Shown piece by piece: positions 1 through 11,751 of a DNA stretch of 64,000 nt. How positions within the stretch are numbered: the first letter of the stretch is position 1; every line of letters begins with the position of its first letter. Where the stretch lies: the NCBI GenBank assembly GCA_029168955.1, contig JAPDOI010000144.1, positions 992,001-1,056,000 on the forward strand, in the 5' to 3' direction. A model generated the notes under the pieces. That model worked only from the letters and a program-made list of their open reading frames with translations. It had not been told where the DNA came from and ran no database searches. The DNA is from Aplectana chamaeleonis. Taxonomy: Eukaryota; Nematoda; Chromadorea; Rhabditida; Cosmocercidae. A program made the translations under genes and the position numbers.

Positions 1-261
1 GGCTGCGAAAGTATAAACGACGCCTTAGGCATAACATCCCCTTTCGAGCCAGCGACCGCGACAGGTGCTACAAACTGTTCTTGTTACAGCATTTTTCCGG
101 TCGCAAACTTTTCGTATAACAATGGCCTTTGAAGTTTTGGATTTCAAATCTGTCTGAATTCCGATAGGAAAAGCTTTTGAAAAAATTCATCGTGCAAGCT
201 GCTGATTTTTCCTTTTTTTCAAATTATCATGATTAATTACCCGGGGAGCCAATCAGGGACT
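1..261. other. Repeat-derived stretch at window edge
   Basis: No gene is visible. The first 24 bases closely match the right arm of the foldback at 29143-29322, so the window probably opens inside another copy of that palindrome. Confidence 0.35.
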
Positions 262-462
262 CTCCTAGACGGGGGAGGGGGGAGGATTGTTGCACCCAAG
301 ATTTTCTCATAAAATGAGTGGAAAACCTGATAAAAGATGCTTGATGCTGCTATCGGTCATTGTTGTTGTTGATGCAATTCTATAGAAATACTTCGATTGA
401 TAGCGTCCTAGAACGGTGGGTTTCTGACTTGAATCCTGAGTTCCCCCCCCCCGTCTACGATA
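262..462. repeat. Foldback element, G-rich arms, copy 1
   Basis: The left end reads CCTAGACGGGGGAGG and the right end ends in CCCCCGTCTACGATAG, so the ends pair. The inner sequence (CTGATAAAAGATGCTTGATG) is related to the foldback at 27297-27497. A short non-autonomous palindromic element is the simplest reading. The 82- and 84-codon open frames crossing it look accidental. Confidence 0.55.
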
Positions 463-1662
463 GTCCCGCCAACCATGTGTGACAACTATGCACTGAACTT
501 GAGCAAAAATCAGAATTTCCAATGCCTGGTGCTCTCGTTTCGCGCAAATTTTCACCTGACCGTGAAACTTTCACTGCGCTTCACGCTTTCACTGCGAGCA
601 CAATCCATCGTTCGCGAAAATTGCTTAGTTTTTACCGTTTCAAGATCTTTATATAGAGCGAGAGCATACTCCGGCGGGAATCGGCTTGCAATTGGGAATA
701 TTCCTCGCGAGGATTCCAATCAGGGATGAGCGGAGATCCGCGTTTTTCGCGTTCCGAAAACCGCATTTCCGCGCATCTTGAGGCGTTTCGTGCCCGATTT
801 CCGAAACCCGAGAAAAAAATTTATGCTCCGAAACCGATTTCCGTAATTTCATATTTTTATTCCGCTCATCCCTGATTCCAATCGTGCGCAAGGTGAGGGA
901 GCTCTTGTACAAATGCGGACAGATGAAGTGTTTGTTTCTCGACGGGACACATTTCGCAACAATGTTTTTGTAGATGGAGTACCGCCAGCGGATAGGCGTG
1001 CTGTGCCCCTAAGCAGGCTACGCCTTTTTTGTACTCGAGCAAAGAGCCTATTAAATCTGGATGATAGGTCTAGGAAAAGTCGATTTAGCGGGGAATAGGG
1101 ACCGTGACAATATGTATACATATCCTTTACTTCTGCTGATTGCGTGCGTGTGCGCGTATATTTATTAGAATGCACGCTAAGGTGCGTCGAAAAAAAACAG
1201 TATGTATAACAAACAAGTCAAACAAGTGCAGTGTCGAGAACAGAAACATAAAAGTAATTAATATACAACCAGATTGACTAAAAAAAGAAGCTAAAAGCAA
1301 ACTAAGCTTCTCGCCCGCGAAAACAGTGCTTCTATTTGAAAGATCTGACAGTTTGATTATAAGCTCGTCGAAAATCAGTGGCCATTCACTTAGAGAAAAC
1401 ATTGTGTTGAGTAAGATCCGTAGCAGCCAACAGTTTTTGGGGTTCTAAAAGGGATGGCTCATTGAGAAAATAAATAGAAACAAATAGAGCAATCGAGATT
1501 TATTTTTCTGTTACTTTTTAAGCAGCATGAATGAGAGCTTTCATTGCGCTACCACGAAACTAGTGAAGAAAGGCTGAAAAAATTTCTTGGCGTAGCCAAT
1601 AAGTAAACATTGCTTAGTCCACACAACAATTTCTCTTCAGCTTTAGAACACAATAAAAGCGT
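463..1662. other. Intergenic, dispersed repeat fragments
   Basis: Bases about 512-720 are repeated in inverted orientation at about 16300-16500: the frames on opposite strands share peptide words such as ENCLVFTVS and ENCLIFTVS. This is a dispersed repeat, not a gene. The remainder shows no convincing exon. Confidence 0.5.
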
Positions 1663-1666
1663 TTAA

Positions 1667-2153
1667 AGGCAGTGTTCACGATAAGAATAGTTTTTCTGCT
1701 TTTCCGCCTATCTTGAAGACGGCCCCATGCTGATTCCAATGATGTTTTTGGAATCGTACAAGACCTTCTAGGAAACGAGTTATGTTCCTTCAAAAATTGA
1801 GCTAGGGAAGAATGGTGGACGAGTTGTCCGCGGCTCGTAACTTCAGGCTCTTGCAGCCGATGTATGCGAGCTGACCTGCGTAAAGAGAGAAGTTGAGAAT
1901 GATGGGAAGAACGGGGCTATTGATCGGAAACCATCGCTCATCTCACAATCTCGAGCATTCATTTGTCCACTTCGGTGGGCGTGGAAAGTGCATCTGTGGT
2001 GTGACGAGCTGACGAGTGTCCAACTCTAGGGCCGTAGGGGACCGTTTCGAGCTCATTTTTCTTTGTTTTTTCAACGTTAGGGTTGCGCTAGGCCCCGCAG
2101 CTGCCGATCTCCACCAGAAAATCGGACATGGTTTTTATCATGGACACTGCCTT
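1667..2153. mobile_element. MITE family B, copy 1 (TTAA-flanked)
   Basis: The left terminus is AGGCAGTGTTCACGATAA after TTAA. The right terminus, read on the other strand, is AAGGCAGTGTCCATGATAAA, also next to TTAA. The interior (GATTCCAATGATG, GGAATCGTACAAGACCTTCT) recurs in the copy at 60900-61385. There is no transposase. TTAA duplications are typical of piggyBac-type transposition, but assigning it to that superfamily is inference. Confidence 0.65.
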
Positions 2154-2157
2154 TTAA

Positions 2158-2641
2158 AGGCACAGGACGCCCAGGAAATTATTTTTCAGATTTTATGCTT
2201 ATCTTGGAGAGAGTCACATGCTGATCACAGTGGTATTTCCGATATCGTCCAAGACCCCCTTTGGACAGAGTTATGGCTCCTCAAAGATGCCTAGAATTTG
2301 AGGGTGAAAAATTGGTGGACGAGTTGTCTCAGGCCTGTATTTCTCTTCATTCGCTACCGTTGCGTGAGAGAAAGCCAGGATAAGGATACAGTCCGGTAAT
2401 GGGCTGAAGAACGACGATTTGTTGGAATTCATCCATCCATCGAGCCGCTATCGAGTCCGAAAATCTGGTAGGGGGTCGGGCCTGTGGTGGTGAGCGAAGG
2501 GGGTCGGGCCTTTGGTGGTCGCTTATATCTCGCTTATTTGGAGGAATTGAGATCTCGAATTCGGCGCGTGTTATACAGAAGGGGTCTTCTACACAATTAC
2601 ATGAAAATCCCAAGATTCATATCTGAGGGTGTACTGTGCCT
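2158..2641. mobile_element. MITE family A, copy 1
   Basis: Flanked by TTAA on both sides. The left end is AGGCACAGGACGCCCAGG and the right end, reversed, is AGGCACAGTACACCCTCAGA. The interior (CTTGGAGAGAGTCACATGCTG; GTCGGGCCTGTGGTGGT; CGCTTATATCTCGCTTATTTGG) recurs at 16952-17642 and 27975-28454. It abuts the right end of MITE B copy 1, sharing its TTAA, and another AGGCAGTGTTCACGAT terminus begins at once on the right. No coding capacity. Confidence 0.7.
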
Positions 2642-2645
2642 TTAA

Positions 2646-3194
2646 GGCAGTGTTCACGATTGATTATGATTGTCGAGTTTTTGCTAGTTATATTTTTTGG
2701 CTCACTGATTTATATCTAAAAAAATCAAGGAAAAAATTCAATTGTAAAATAGCCATCTGAAATCGGCCGATTTTTTTGCTGGTGCACAACACTAGTGATG
2801 TTTGGTAGTATCAAGGGTCATCAACTGGCCCGAAATTGAAGGTCAATAATTGACTTCTGGTCGTGGAATTGGCCTTTCTCGAGCTCCATTGTTCACATTT
2901 AGTTCACACTAATACTTTTTCTGATCTTTTGTGTAAAAAAAAATGTTAATGTATACTTTTTAAATACTTTATTAGTTGCTGTGCAAATCGCAGAATTTAG
3001 ACCAGGCACATCAGCGAATTCCAATTTCTATGGGCGGCGCTGTGCATCTGCGCTCGCGTTGGTATATTTGTGCCTTAATGACTCTAACCTTAGCGCATTT
3101 GTCGCCGTGGAGCCTTCGCAGCTCTGCAGCTGTTTTTGAACAGAACAGATTTTTGCAGTTTTCTTGCTTACTTTTCCCATCGAGAACACTGCGT
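2646..3194. other. MITE-terminus debris and AT-rich intergenic DNA
   Basis: Begins with a GGCAGTGTTCACGAT terminus shared with the neighbouring MITEs. No partner terminus could be assigned with confidence. No exon-like sequence is seen. Confidence 0.35.
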
Positions 3195-3198
3195 TTAA

Positions 3199-3666
3199 AG
3201 GCAGCATCCACGCTCGTAAACGTGATTGAGATAACTACGAAATAGAATCGTATGGCTCAAAACACAACGCCTTCGCATTTTGAAGCGTCAGAAACAACCC
3301 ACAATGACGCTACACGAGTTAGAAGTCGGCCCCGCCCCTGTATCTGCCCGCCCCCTGTATTTGCCGTTTCCTCCAAAATAGGGGTCCTGGACCATTTTCA
3401 GCGTCGAAGATGTATGAGGTTTACTTATTGTACTCATCGAACCACCCACATGCATCGACGACGGTGGGAGTTACCCAACACCCTTGTTTTGTAGGAGAAC
3501 GCAAATACAGAGGGCGGGCATATACAGGGGCGTGGCCAACTTCTCACCCATGTAGCATCATTGTGATTCGTTTTTGACGCTTCAAAATGCGTAGGCATTG
3601 TTTTCTGGGCCATACCATTCCATTTCCGTGGTATCTCAATAACGTTTACGAGCGTGTATGCTGCCT
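3199..3666. mobile_element. Foldback MITE with ~215-bp arms
   Basis: Flanked by TTAA (3195-3198 and 3667-3670). The two arms are inverted copies of each other for about 200 bp: both strands encode nearly the same peptide words (THFEAS, HNDAT, RPRPCICPP), and both ends read AGGCAGCATNCACGCTCGTAAACGT. This looks like a long hairpin with a loop of roughly 60 bp. It has the same TTAA-AGGCA end signature as MITE families A and B. Another AGGCA terminus starts directly after the right TTAA. Confidence 0.7.
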
Positions 3667-3670
3667 TTAA

Positions 3671-4637
3671 AGGCAAAGTCCAACATCGGGAGTAATTTTA
3701 GATATTGTAGTGCGGCCGCAATGTATGACAACCCCACCAAGAGGGAAATCTCCATTCGCTCAAATAAGTGGGAAAAGCTAAGGAAATTTTGACCACGCCC
3801 CCAAAAGAAAAATGGGGCACGCCCACTGACAGGTTTCCTATCTCAATAGGGAAGGGACACGCTGTTGATTTCATTCGGAATCTATGATCTTTCATTTGTT
3901 TGCGGTCTGGCATTACAGTGTGGCCTGCTTCAGAGCGATGGCTGCTAATAACGAGGAAAAACAGGCTCGAGAGAACTCGTCCGCCAATTGAGAGTCGTCC
4001 AAATTTAAAATTTTTGAGGAGCCCTAACGTTATACCTTCTTTCGTAGTGAGTCTTGAGCGACTCTGGAAACATCATCGTGATCTGCGCGAAAATCCTCTC
4101 TAAGATAGGAAAAATACTGAGAAGCTAATCCGAGATTGGATTTTGACCTTGCATTTTAACCACTTCGGAAGAATCGGAGAACGTTTCTCAACCGGCTTAC
4201 TTAGGAACGTCGCGTGGTCGCCCTCACTGTTTGAAAGCTTATGATCGTGGTTGATTCTCATTGATGATGATTCCCTGGCCATTTCTGGCTCGCTGTCTCC
4301 GAATCGGAAATCGCTTCATTTCGCTGATTTCGCTAGGGTTTTCTCTGATCGAAGTTGCAGGCGTTTTGAAGCTTCGAGAAAAGGCAAGGCCGGGATCATA
4401 CTAGCCGCGACCAGCGGCAGCGACAGTGCGTATCAGGCATATTGATTTCCGGTCGATATTGATGGTAAATATTGCGTCGCGTCGCTTGTCGCTGTATGTA
4501 TGATCCCAGCGTAAAAGATTTACGCGCAGCCATCGCTCTGAAGCAGGCCACAATCAGGCCCAGCCTCCCGTGGGTCTTTTTTCAATCAGGCTGTGGGTTC
4601 AAAACCTTGCTATATTCCGAATTCAAGTACATATGTA
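3671..4637. other. Intergenic with a 26-bp inverted repeat pair
   Basis: Bases 3920-3945 (GTGGCCTGCTTCAGAGCGAT and onward) recur exactly inverted at 4526-4551. They may be the ends of a ~630-bp element into whose flank the mariner later landed, but I found no target duplication. No gene is recognised. Confidence 0.45.
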
Positions 4638-5923
4638 TTAGGTCTAGAAGTTAATTTCCGCGTTTTTGTTGTTATTGATATTTTGTAAAAAATAAAATTA
4701 TTTTTATATAACGAATTTTATGTTATAATGCTCACTGTATTATCAGCTTTCTATTGATATATAACTTGCTTCACGTACCTTATAAAAAAGTATTATTTTA
4801 GTTTCAGAATATGTCAACTTTTGTGCCGGAAAAACGCCATTTGCAGGAAGCTCTCCTTTTCCTTTTCATCTCAAGAAGAAAGCCACTGACGCGCACCAAA
4901 TGCTTGCCCAAGCTTACGGGGATGCTGCTCCATCCATAAGAACCTGCCAAGAATGGTTTCAGCGTTTCAAATCGGGTGATTTTGACGTTAAGGACAAAGA
5001 TCGACCAGGACAGCCAAAAAAGTTCGAAGACGAAGAACTTCAGGCTTTGTTGGATCAAGATTCGGCTCAAACGCAAGAACAGCTCGCGGCATCTCTCGGC
5101 GTCACCCAAAAAGCAATTTCTATTCGATTGAAGGCAATGGGGAAGATTCAAAAGGAAGGAAAATGGATCCCCTATGAGCTCTCAGAACGCAACAAAGAGC
5201 AGAGAAAAACAACTTCACAAATCTTGTTGGACCGATTCCAAAGAAAGTCTTTTTACACCGCATCATAACTGGCGATGAAAAGTGGGTGTACTACGACAAT
5301 CCGAAGCGAAGAAAATCGTGGGTTAGTCCTGGTGAAACAACAACTTCGACCGCAAACCAAACATCCACGGGAAGAAGGTCTTACTGTGCATATGGTGGGA
5401 TCAACGCGGTATACTGTACTATGAACTTCTTCAACCTGGCAGAAACAGTTACTGCGAATCGCTATCAACATCAACTAGCGCAATTGCGGCATGAAATCGA
5501 AGCAAAGAGACCAGAATGGGCGAGTCGACACGAAAAAGTCATATTGCTTCATGATAACGCTCGACCTCATGTTGCTCGAACGGTAAAGGATACGCTAAAA
5601 AGAGTTCAAATGGGAAGTCTTACCGCACCCGCCGTACTCTCCAGACATCGCCCCGTCGGATTATCACCTTTTTCCGGTCAATGGCGCATGGTCTAGCGGA
5701 CAGCGCTTTCAAGATCGTCAAGATGTCAAAAAATGGCTCGATGAATGGGTGGAGGCCAAACCAGAAAAATTTTATTATGATGGAATCCATAAGTTACCCA
5801 AACTCTAGAAATGGTTGTTATTAATGACGGAAATTATTTTGAATAAAAATTTTGTTTAAGTATGTCCAGTTTTCAATAGTGTAAAAAGCGTAAAAAAACG
5901 CGGAAATTAACTTCTAGACCTAA
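4638..5923 (+). mobile_element. Complete mariner-type transposon (1286 bp)
   Basis: The element has 30-bp terminal inverted repeats that match perfectly and begin TTAGGTCTAGAAGTTAATTT, flanked by TA on each side (4636-4637 and 5924-5925), which is the Tc1/mariner target duplication. Length and transposase type fit cecropia-subgroup mariners. From memory, a hookworm mariner of about this length (bandit) has been described; identity was not tested. Intact ends with a decayed transposase suggest a recently immobilised or cross-mobilised copy. Confidence 0.9.
4811..5808 (+). pseudogene. Mariner transposase, frameshifted
   Basis: Read across frames this encodes a full mariner transposase. It has N-terminal helix-turn-helix DNA-binding sequence (RTCQEWFQRFKSGDFDVKDK, LGVTQKAISIRL), then the catalytic segments ITGDEKW, LLHDNARPH and YSPDIAPSDYH, which supply the D,D(34)D triad. 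At least five frame changes break it. One is a lost T in the T-run near 5250, followed by a stop at about 5266. A pair lies near 5350 and 5445, one near 5610 and one or two near 5670. The C-terminal words KKWLDEWVEAKPEKFYYDGI are readable again after 5728. No functional protein can be made. The catalytic aspartates themselves are present. Confidence 0.88.
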
Positions 5924-5925
5924 TA

Positions 5926-7454
5926 TAAATGTCAATCGCCTCTTCCCCGTGAAGGTTCCCTAGCCCAGACAGTCATGGGGTAGTACGTCAGAAAAATTGG
6001 GGTCGAACCAGCGTACAAAGAGGTTAGCAGCACCCTTGCTGTAGCTACTGCCAACAGCAGGAGCTGCTGCCAATCAGCAGCATATCCTGTTGATTAATCC
6101 CTTTGTTTATCCTGGATGCGCGAGTTTGCCGTGCGTGACAAGGATCATACCCAACACCGCTGGCGGGGGGGGGGGGGTGACAGTCTAAATTCTTTCTTCG
6201 TTTGCAGGACAGGCTGCCGATGACGATGGGTTGAACACCAGTATGCGTTCCCAGCATATACTGCCTTTATCAGCAGCTGCTGCTCACAACAAGTGGTTGT
6301 ATGAGATGCGATGTTTGTCCTGAGATGCAACCCATATTGTGCCGACGTACCACGCCACAATTTTCTGAGAGGACGTGTGTAGACCATAGGTTCGTTGGGT
6401 GGAGACAAGGTCCGAGAAAAAGGAACCTGGACCTCGGAACACAATTTCGAAAATCGGGCAGGGCCTTTACGTTTTAGTCTTTCAGCAACTTTAACAACAT
6501 TCGCAGCTTCAAACTCTAGGCTCCATTTCCCTACGAAGATATTATGTAAATTGAATCTCATCGCTGTAATACCTCTTGATGCCACATCCTCGTACTGTTT
6601 GAGTTCGATAATGGGAGCGCGAATAATGTCCAACGGCTTTTTGCAAGGATTCCATCAAGGCCCAGAAAAATCCGAGAATTTCGATCATCCGAGGGTTTGT
6701 CCGCTTCTAGACGCGGTAAACGGCTACGGGAAAAGGCGGTGGTGCAGTTTGGGACAGGGGCTGTCTACACACCGAGGGAGGAGTTGTCCCGTTTTCACAG
6801 TGTGAAAGGTCACGCGACTTGGCGGCGAATTTGCGTTTGAAATGTTTGAGTGTGAGCGGCGATGTCTCTCATTTCGTGAGCTTCAAGTGAGCTTATTTTG
6901 TATACTGCAGCCCTGGCTGGCTGGCTTCCCAGTTTGGCCTTTATCAGTGGGGAACACTGTTGATATTTCTGGGTGAGTTTTGCCTTCTCCGCTTCTTTCA
7001 TTTATCTATGTTATTTCGGCTTTTGTCTCCAGTAGAGGCTTAAGTTGTATCAGTATTGTGTGTATTGGCAAAACCTACCTTTTTCACGTTTCCTGTGCTT
7101 TCTTTCTCAGGATTTGGCAAAAAAGGAAGAACGTCGTCGATTATGATTTGGATCCAAAGAAGCGGTTCCAATCACCCAATCGGCAGTCAATTTTCATTTC
7201 TCTCTGAGTTTTGAAGAAGAAAGAATAATAAAAAAGTCCAACACCAAGTTTCTACATACAAAAATAACACGCAAAATGAAAAAAAACAAAGAACGAGTGG
7301 AAATTAGGCGCTGTTTCCTCCTCATGATCGGTGATAATCATTCAGTGCACACTTACTAGGTGCTAATCACAGCATAAACTGAAGTCTTGAAAGGTGATCT
7401 GTTGATTGTTGCGTGGAGGACAAAAAGGAACAGTTTAGAGATTGCCGAGTCTCC
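5926..7454. other. Intergenic, G-run and CAGCAG-rich
   Basis: Holds a poly-G run near 6164-6177 and CAGC-rich words near 6050-6080 and 6270-6285. A 162-codon minus frame (6633-6145) has no recognisable domain and ends in simple sequence. I do not support a gene here. Confidence 0.35.
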
Positions 7455-7458
7455 TTAA

Positions 7459-8642
7459 CACTCAAGAGACCGCGTGTCCACACTGCGCACCCACGGCTGT
7501 TTTGCCCCTCGGATCGCGTGTCCACACTGCGCACCCACGCCATAAAACTTTCAATATTTTTTATAATTCTCTTGCGTGCAGTCTTTCTTAATTACGGATA
7601 GGTTCCTTATGATGTGGCCTATTTACACTCACAGTGGTCAAGCATTTTCAGTGTTCTTAGTAATTTACAAGCATCTCCTGAAATGGCACTTTTCGATTTT
7701 TCGAGCTTCTTTGGCTGGAAATAAATCATTCCAAACTTGGCTAAGAAGGGGTATCAATGATGCTTATCACGGAACTGATGTTCTACAGTTGATTGTCGAA
7801 ATAGTAGTGCCACCTATTTGAGATAACTGTAGTAGGTCATCGTTCAAAATTTTGCTGCATTGACCTCGAGGGTTATTCGAGTTGCTGCACAAAGTTCTGG
7901 TTTTTACTTTTCAATTACAATGAAATTTCCTTCGACTGCGGTATATTAGCCATTGGTCAACTTTGTTTAAATTTTCGCTAAATTTCGAGTGGAGGGTAAC
8001 TTGGGGGGGGGGTGAAAACATAGAAATAGTTCAGTGCTAAAAATGTTACTGAAATTAAACTACGGGGTATGTTTGGAGGCGCTGAACAATGAAGTGGTGT
8101 ATATTTCACAGTTTTCTAAAACTTCGCCGGCGTCGATAAAGTTTCTGTCGGTCGCATCATACAACTTGGTAGATCAAAGTATTTGAGACCGCCGAAAGTT
8201 CTCCATGAGGTTTATTAGGGTATCACAAAGGAGATGTTTGTTCATTTTTCAAATTTTCAATACTCCGGGTCGGCCTAGCACGGCTCAATCCTAACCATTA
8301 GCTGTAACCTGAAGAAAATTCTAGAAGTCGACAAACAAACGCTTATTTATTTACCAGCCTTGTGCAAGTAAAGCTGGAATAACTTCCAAAATAAAAAAAA
8401 CAGGTCCTCGAAAAAGCGGTGGATCATTGCTTTACCACGGCCTAGCTCCAGATCTCTGTGGAGTACATACTCTCAGGTGGAGTATAAACGGAATACTGAT
8501 TGTCCAAGTAAGAAAGCCTGCTCCGATCAAAATGGTTCCCAGCGGACCGCGTGTCCACACTGCGCACCCACGGAAACGATTAGCAGTGGAGCGCACCGGT
8601 CCGCTGTGGAAATTCGCCGTGGAGCAGGCGGTCTCTTAAGTG
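7459..8642. mobile_element. TTAA-flanked TIR element (~1.18 kb)
   Basis: The ends are CACTCAAGAGACCGC (left) and, reversed, CACTTAAGAGACCGC (right), each next to TTAA (7455-7458 and 8643-8646). A 24-26 bp word beginning CGCGTGTCCACACTGCGCAC occurs at about 7470, 7515 and 8547, near both ends. No transposase frame was found, so it is likely non-autonomous. Its ends differ from the AGGCA MITEs although the target is the same. Confidence 0.6.
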
Positions 8643-8646
8643 TTAA

Positions 8647-9278
8647 AGCACCTGAGTAAATCAAAAGCTGCGAGAAATATAATTTCTCAGACATTGGAAT
8701 TTGAATCATTGTCAGCTCACACTTTTGCTCAAGGGATTGCACTGATCCTGAGTATGAGGTCCATTCTCGTTTTTTTTTCCTCGGAAGATAGCCTTGGATA
8801 AATGATACGTTTCCTTCCTGAAGCTACAGTTATCTTCCAAAAAAAAAGCTTTTTTAGCTTACCAGGCTAGAGTGTTACCATTACTCCACCAACAGCCGCT
8901 CTGCAATTATTAGCAATTTGCTACAAGAACCCCATGACTTCAATGCTAGATACAGCTATCTTGCGACAGGCTTCATGTCAAATTTTGACATACGGAAACG
9001 ATACGTTTTTAGGGCCACTGAGTACCGCCACGGCCGGATAATTTTGTTCGCATCCACTTGTTTATGGATAGACTAATGGTGCACTGACTAGAGATTGTTT
9101 GACCTTCCTGCGAGGTTTTATAGAAGTGTGTTTTTATAGTTGTAAATCTGTGACAGGACATAGACAATCCATGCTCGAATCTATCGAGGAGAATGTCTCA
9201 GGGAATCACAAAAAGCCGCATTCACATAGTCACGGTAGGCATAATGTAATATGTATTGCCCGCTTAACCGACATGCAG
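8647..9278. other. Intergenic, nothing recognised
   Basis: No exon, repeat or RNA feature could be supported in this stretch. Confidence 0.3.
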
Positions 9279-9558
9279 TACCCGCGTTAAGTTTTGTAAG
9301 AACGAGGAGCATTCGCCAAACTTGACGAAAAACGTCCTATGCTTGTAACTTTTTTGAGCGCAGACGTTTTTGAATTCTGAAAACTCTATCACGTTCACAG
9401 CTCAAATTGCTACCTAAAGATGTGCTTTGTGGACTGAAGTTCCCGAGAATCGCTTTGTTTTTAAGTAAAATTGTTTTTGCGGTTGTTTCTCAACAACGTC
9501 GCGCGCGGCAAAATGTGACGAAACTTTGAGTGGTAATTGTACAAGTAATAGAGGAACC

Positions 9559-11751
9559 ATGGAGAGTCTCATAGGAATACGCGATACGGCTACCGCATCC
9601 GGGGCAGCCGATTCGCCAACACTGGGGACCCAGGGTGTTGGTGACAAGCATGCTACTGGCCAGAACAGTGGACGACTGATAACGCCGGAGAAGGAGGTGC
9701 GGTTCGCGGCATGGAATGTGCGATCAGGGCATTACGTCGGGCAGAAAGAAATCATTGCCAGGGAACTGTTGAAGTCGAAGGTATCGGTTGCCGCCCTGTC
9801 TGAATTGAGGATCAGTGGAAGTGGAACAATGACTGTCCAGGTGCCAGATAGTCAAGAAAGGATGGTGCTGTACTACTCCGGTAGCGACGGACACCATCAA
9901 GGCGTTGGATTCATGCTGAACTGGAAAGCAGCTGGAAGCGTTGTGAAATTCGAGCCTATCTCTAGCAGAATCGCTGTCCTCACGCTGAAAGGAACTATAA
10001 GGACACATATTATGGCAGTTTATGCGCCGACGGAGCCTAGCCCGGATTTCGACAAGGACGCGTTTTACGCTCAGCTTCAGGAAGTTCTGAACACGATTTC
10101 AAAGAGAGACGTTGTTCTAATCGCAGGTAATTTCAACGCACATGTTGGAAAAGACAGAATGAGCTGGGAAGCAGTATTGGGCCGATTTGGCGTTGGTGAC
10201 ATGAACGACAATGGTCCGCGCTTGCTCACGTTTGCAGCTTTTTTTGCAGTCCGCGCTTGCTCACTCATTATTGGAAACAGTCACTTCCAGCATCGCAGAA
10301 AGCATCAGTTGACGTGGAGAAATCCTTCCGGACGAGGCGTAGCTTTGTTAGACTACGTGTTGATGAGCTCGTGTTTCAGGTCGTCGCTCAAGGATGTTCG
10401 TGCAATGAGAGGACCCGACTGTGGTTCAGATCATTACCTTCTACGTGCAGTAGTGAAGCTTCGTCTACAACGAGCTAGGATTGTGGAGCCATCTAAAGGC
10501 CAATTCAACTGGGCACATTTGATGGTACCTGAGACGAAGGAGTTATTCCAAATAGCACTGTCGAATCGGTTTGCGCTGTTGGCAGACGATACATCTGTGG
10601 AAGAACAAGAACAGCAGATAACAGCCACCATCGTGGAATGTGCAGAGCCACTTTGTCCTGCCACTCGTAAGCGAATCCAGCCATGGATATCAGATGAATC
10701 CATACATCTCACAGAAGAAAGGAAGAAAGCGAAATTGACCGATTTCGATCGATATCGTCAGTTCTGTAGAGAGCTTCGTTGCATATTGAAAATGGAACGA
10801 GAGTCGTATTGGAATAAGGTAGCTGCTGATTTGGAGGAGTCTGCGAGCAGGCATAATTATCGAACTCTCTATCGGACACTCAAACGGCTCGGAGGAAGGA
10901 CGAATCCAATTAGCGATAGTATCAGAAATGCAGATGGGTCATTCGTGCGCTCTGTGGACGAGCGCCTACGTCGATGGAGACAGTTCTTCAGTGAACTATA
11001 CAGTCATGAGGCGCCGCAAGGACCGCTTGTTGAGCCACCACTGGTTGAAGCGGCCGGAGATGCAGTTCTCGACTCAGAACCCACTGTAGATGAACTAACG
11101 GCAGCGATAAAGTCACTGAAAAACGGCAGAGCGTCAGGAGTGGACAAAATCACTGCTGAAGCCATCAAGGCTGGCGGAGACGTCTTGCTGCGCCAACTAC
11201 ATCGGCTGATTACTCTTATCTGGCAGTCTGAGAAAATAGCAGCTGCCTGGAAACGTGCCACAATCGTGCCCATACCCAAGAAGGGTGATGCTAGGGACTG
11301 CAAAAATTACCGAGGAATCAGTCCGTTGTCTATCGTTGGCAAAGTCTTCATGAGGGTTATTCAGAACAGACTTCAGCGTCATCGTGAGCAAACCAGTCGT
11401 GAAGAACAGGCGGGGTTCCGGCCAGGAAGAAGCTGCAGTGATCAGATCTTCGCACTGCGACAGCTAATGGAAGAGAGAATTCGCTCTGGGAAGCGTGTCG
11501 TTATCACATTTATAGACTTCAAATCTGCGTTCGATTGTATTCACTGGCCGGCGCTGTGGAGAGCACTTGAAAGCGAGCACATACCGAGGAAGATAGTCAA
11601 GCTCCTCCAGGAAACGTACGAAGGGTCTACCAGTTCCGTACGCGTTTGGGATAAGTTGTCCAAGGAGTTTGTCGTTACCGGTGGAGTTTGCCAAGGCGAT
11701 GTGGTCTCGCCTCTGCTCTGTTGTGGGCGCTATTATGAGGAAGGTCTTTAG
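9559..11751 (+). pseudogene. RTE endonuclease-reverse transcriptase, 5' part
   Basis: A 730-codon frame from ATG 9559 (the open frame extends upstream to 9526 only through a TTG). The apurinic-type endonuclease begins at about residue 47 (VRFAAWNVRSG) and includes VYAPTEP and SDHYLLR. In the motif usually GDFN this copy has AGNFNAHVG, so a catalytic aspartate has become asparagine. The reverse transcriptase starts near residue 520: NGRASGVDKITAEAIK, WKRATIVPIPKKGD, NYRGISPLS, EEQAGFRPGRS, FIDFKSAFD and GGVCQGDVVSPLL. The frame ends by a shift at about 11720, before the FADD box. With both changes this copy is unlikely to be autonomous. Confidence 0.88.

Noticed and set aside
6145..6633. 162-codon minus frame
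   Set aside because: Ends in poly-proline from a G-run, shows no domain and has no homologous copy in the window.
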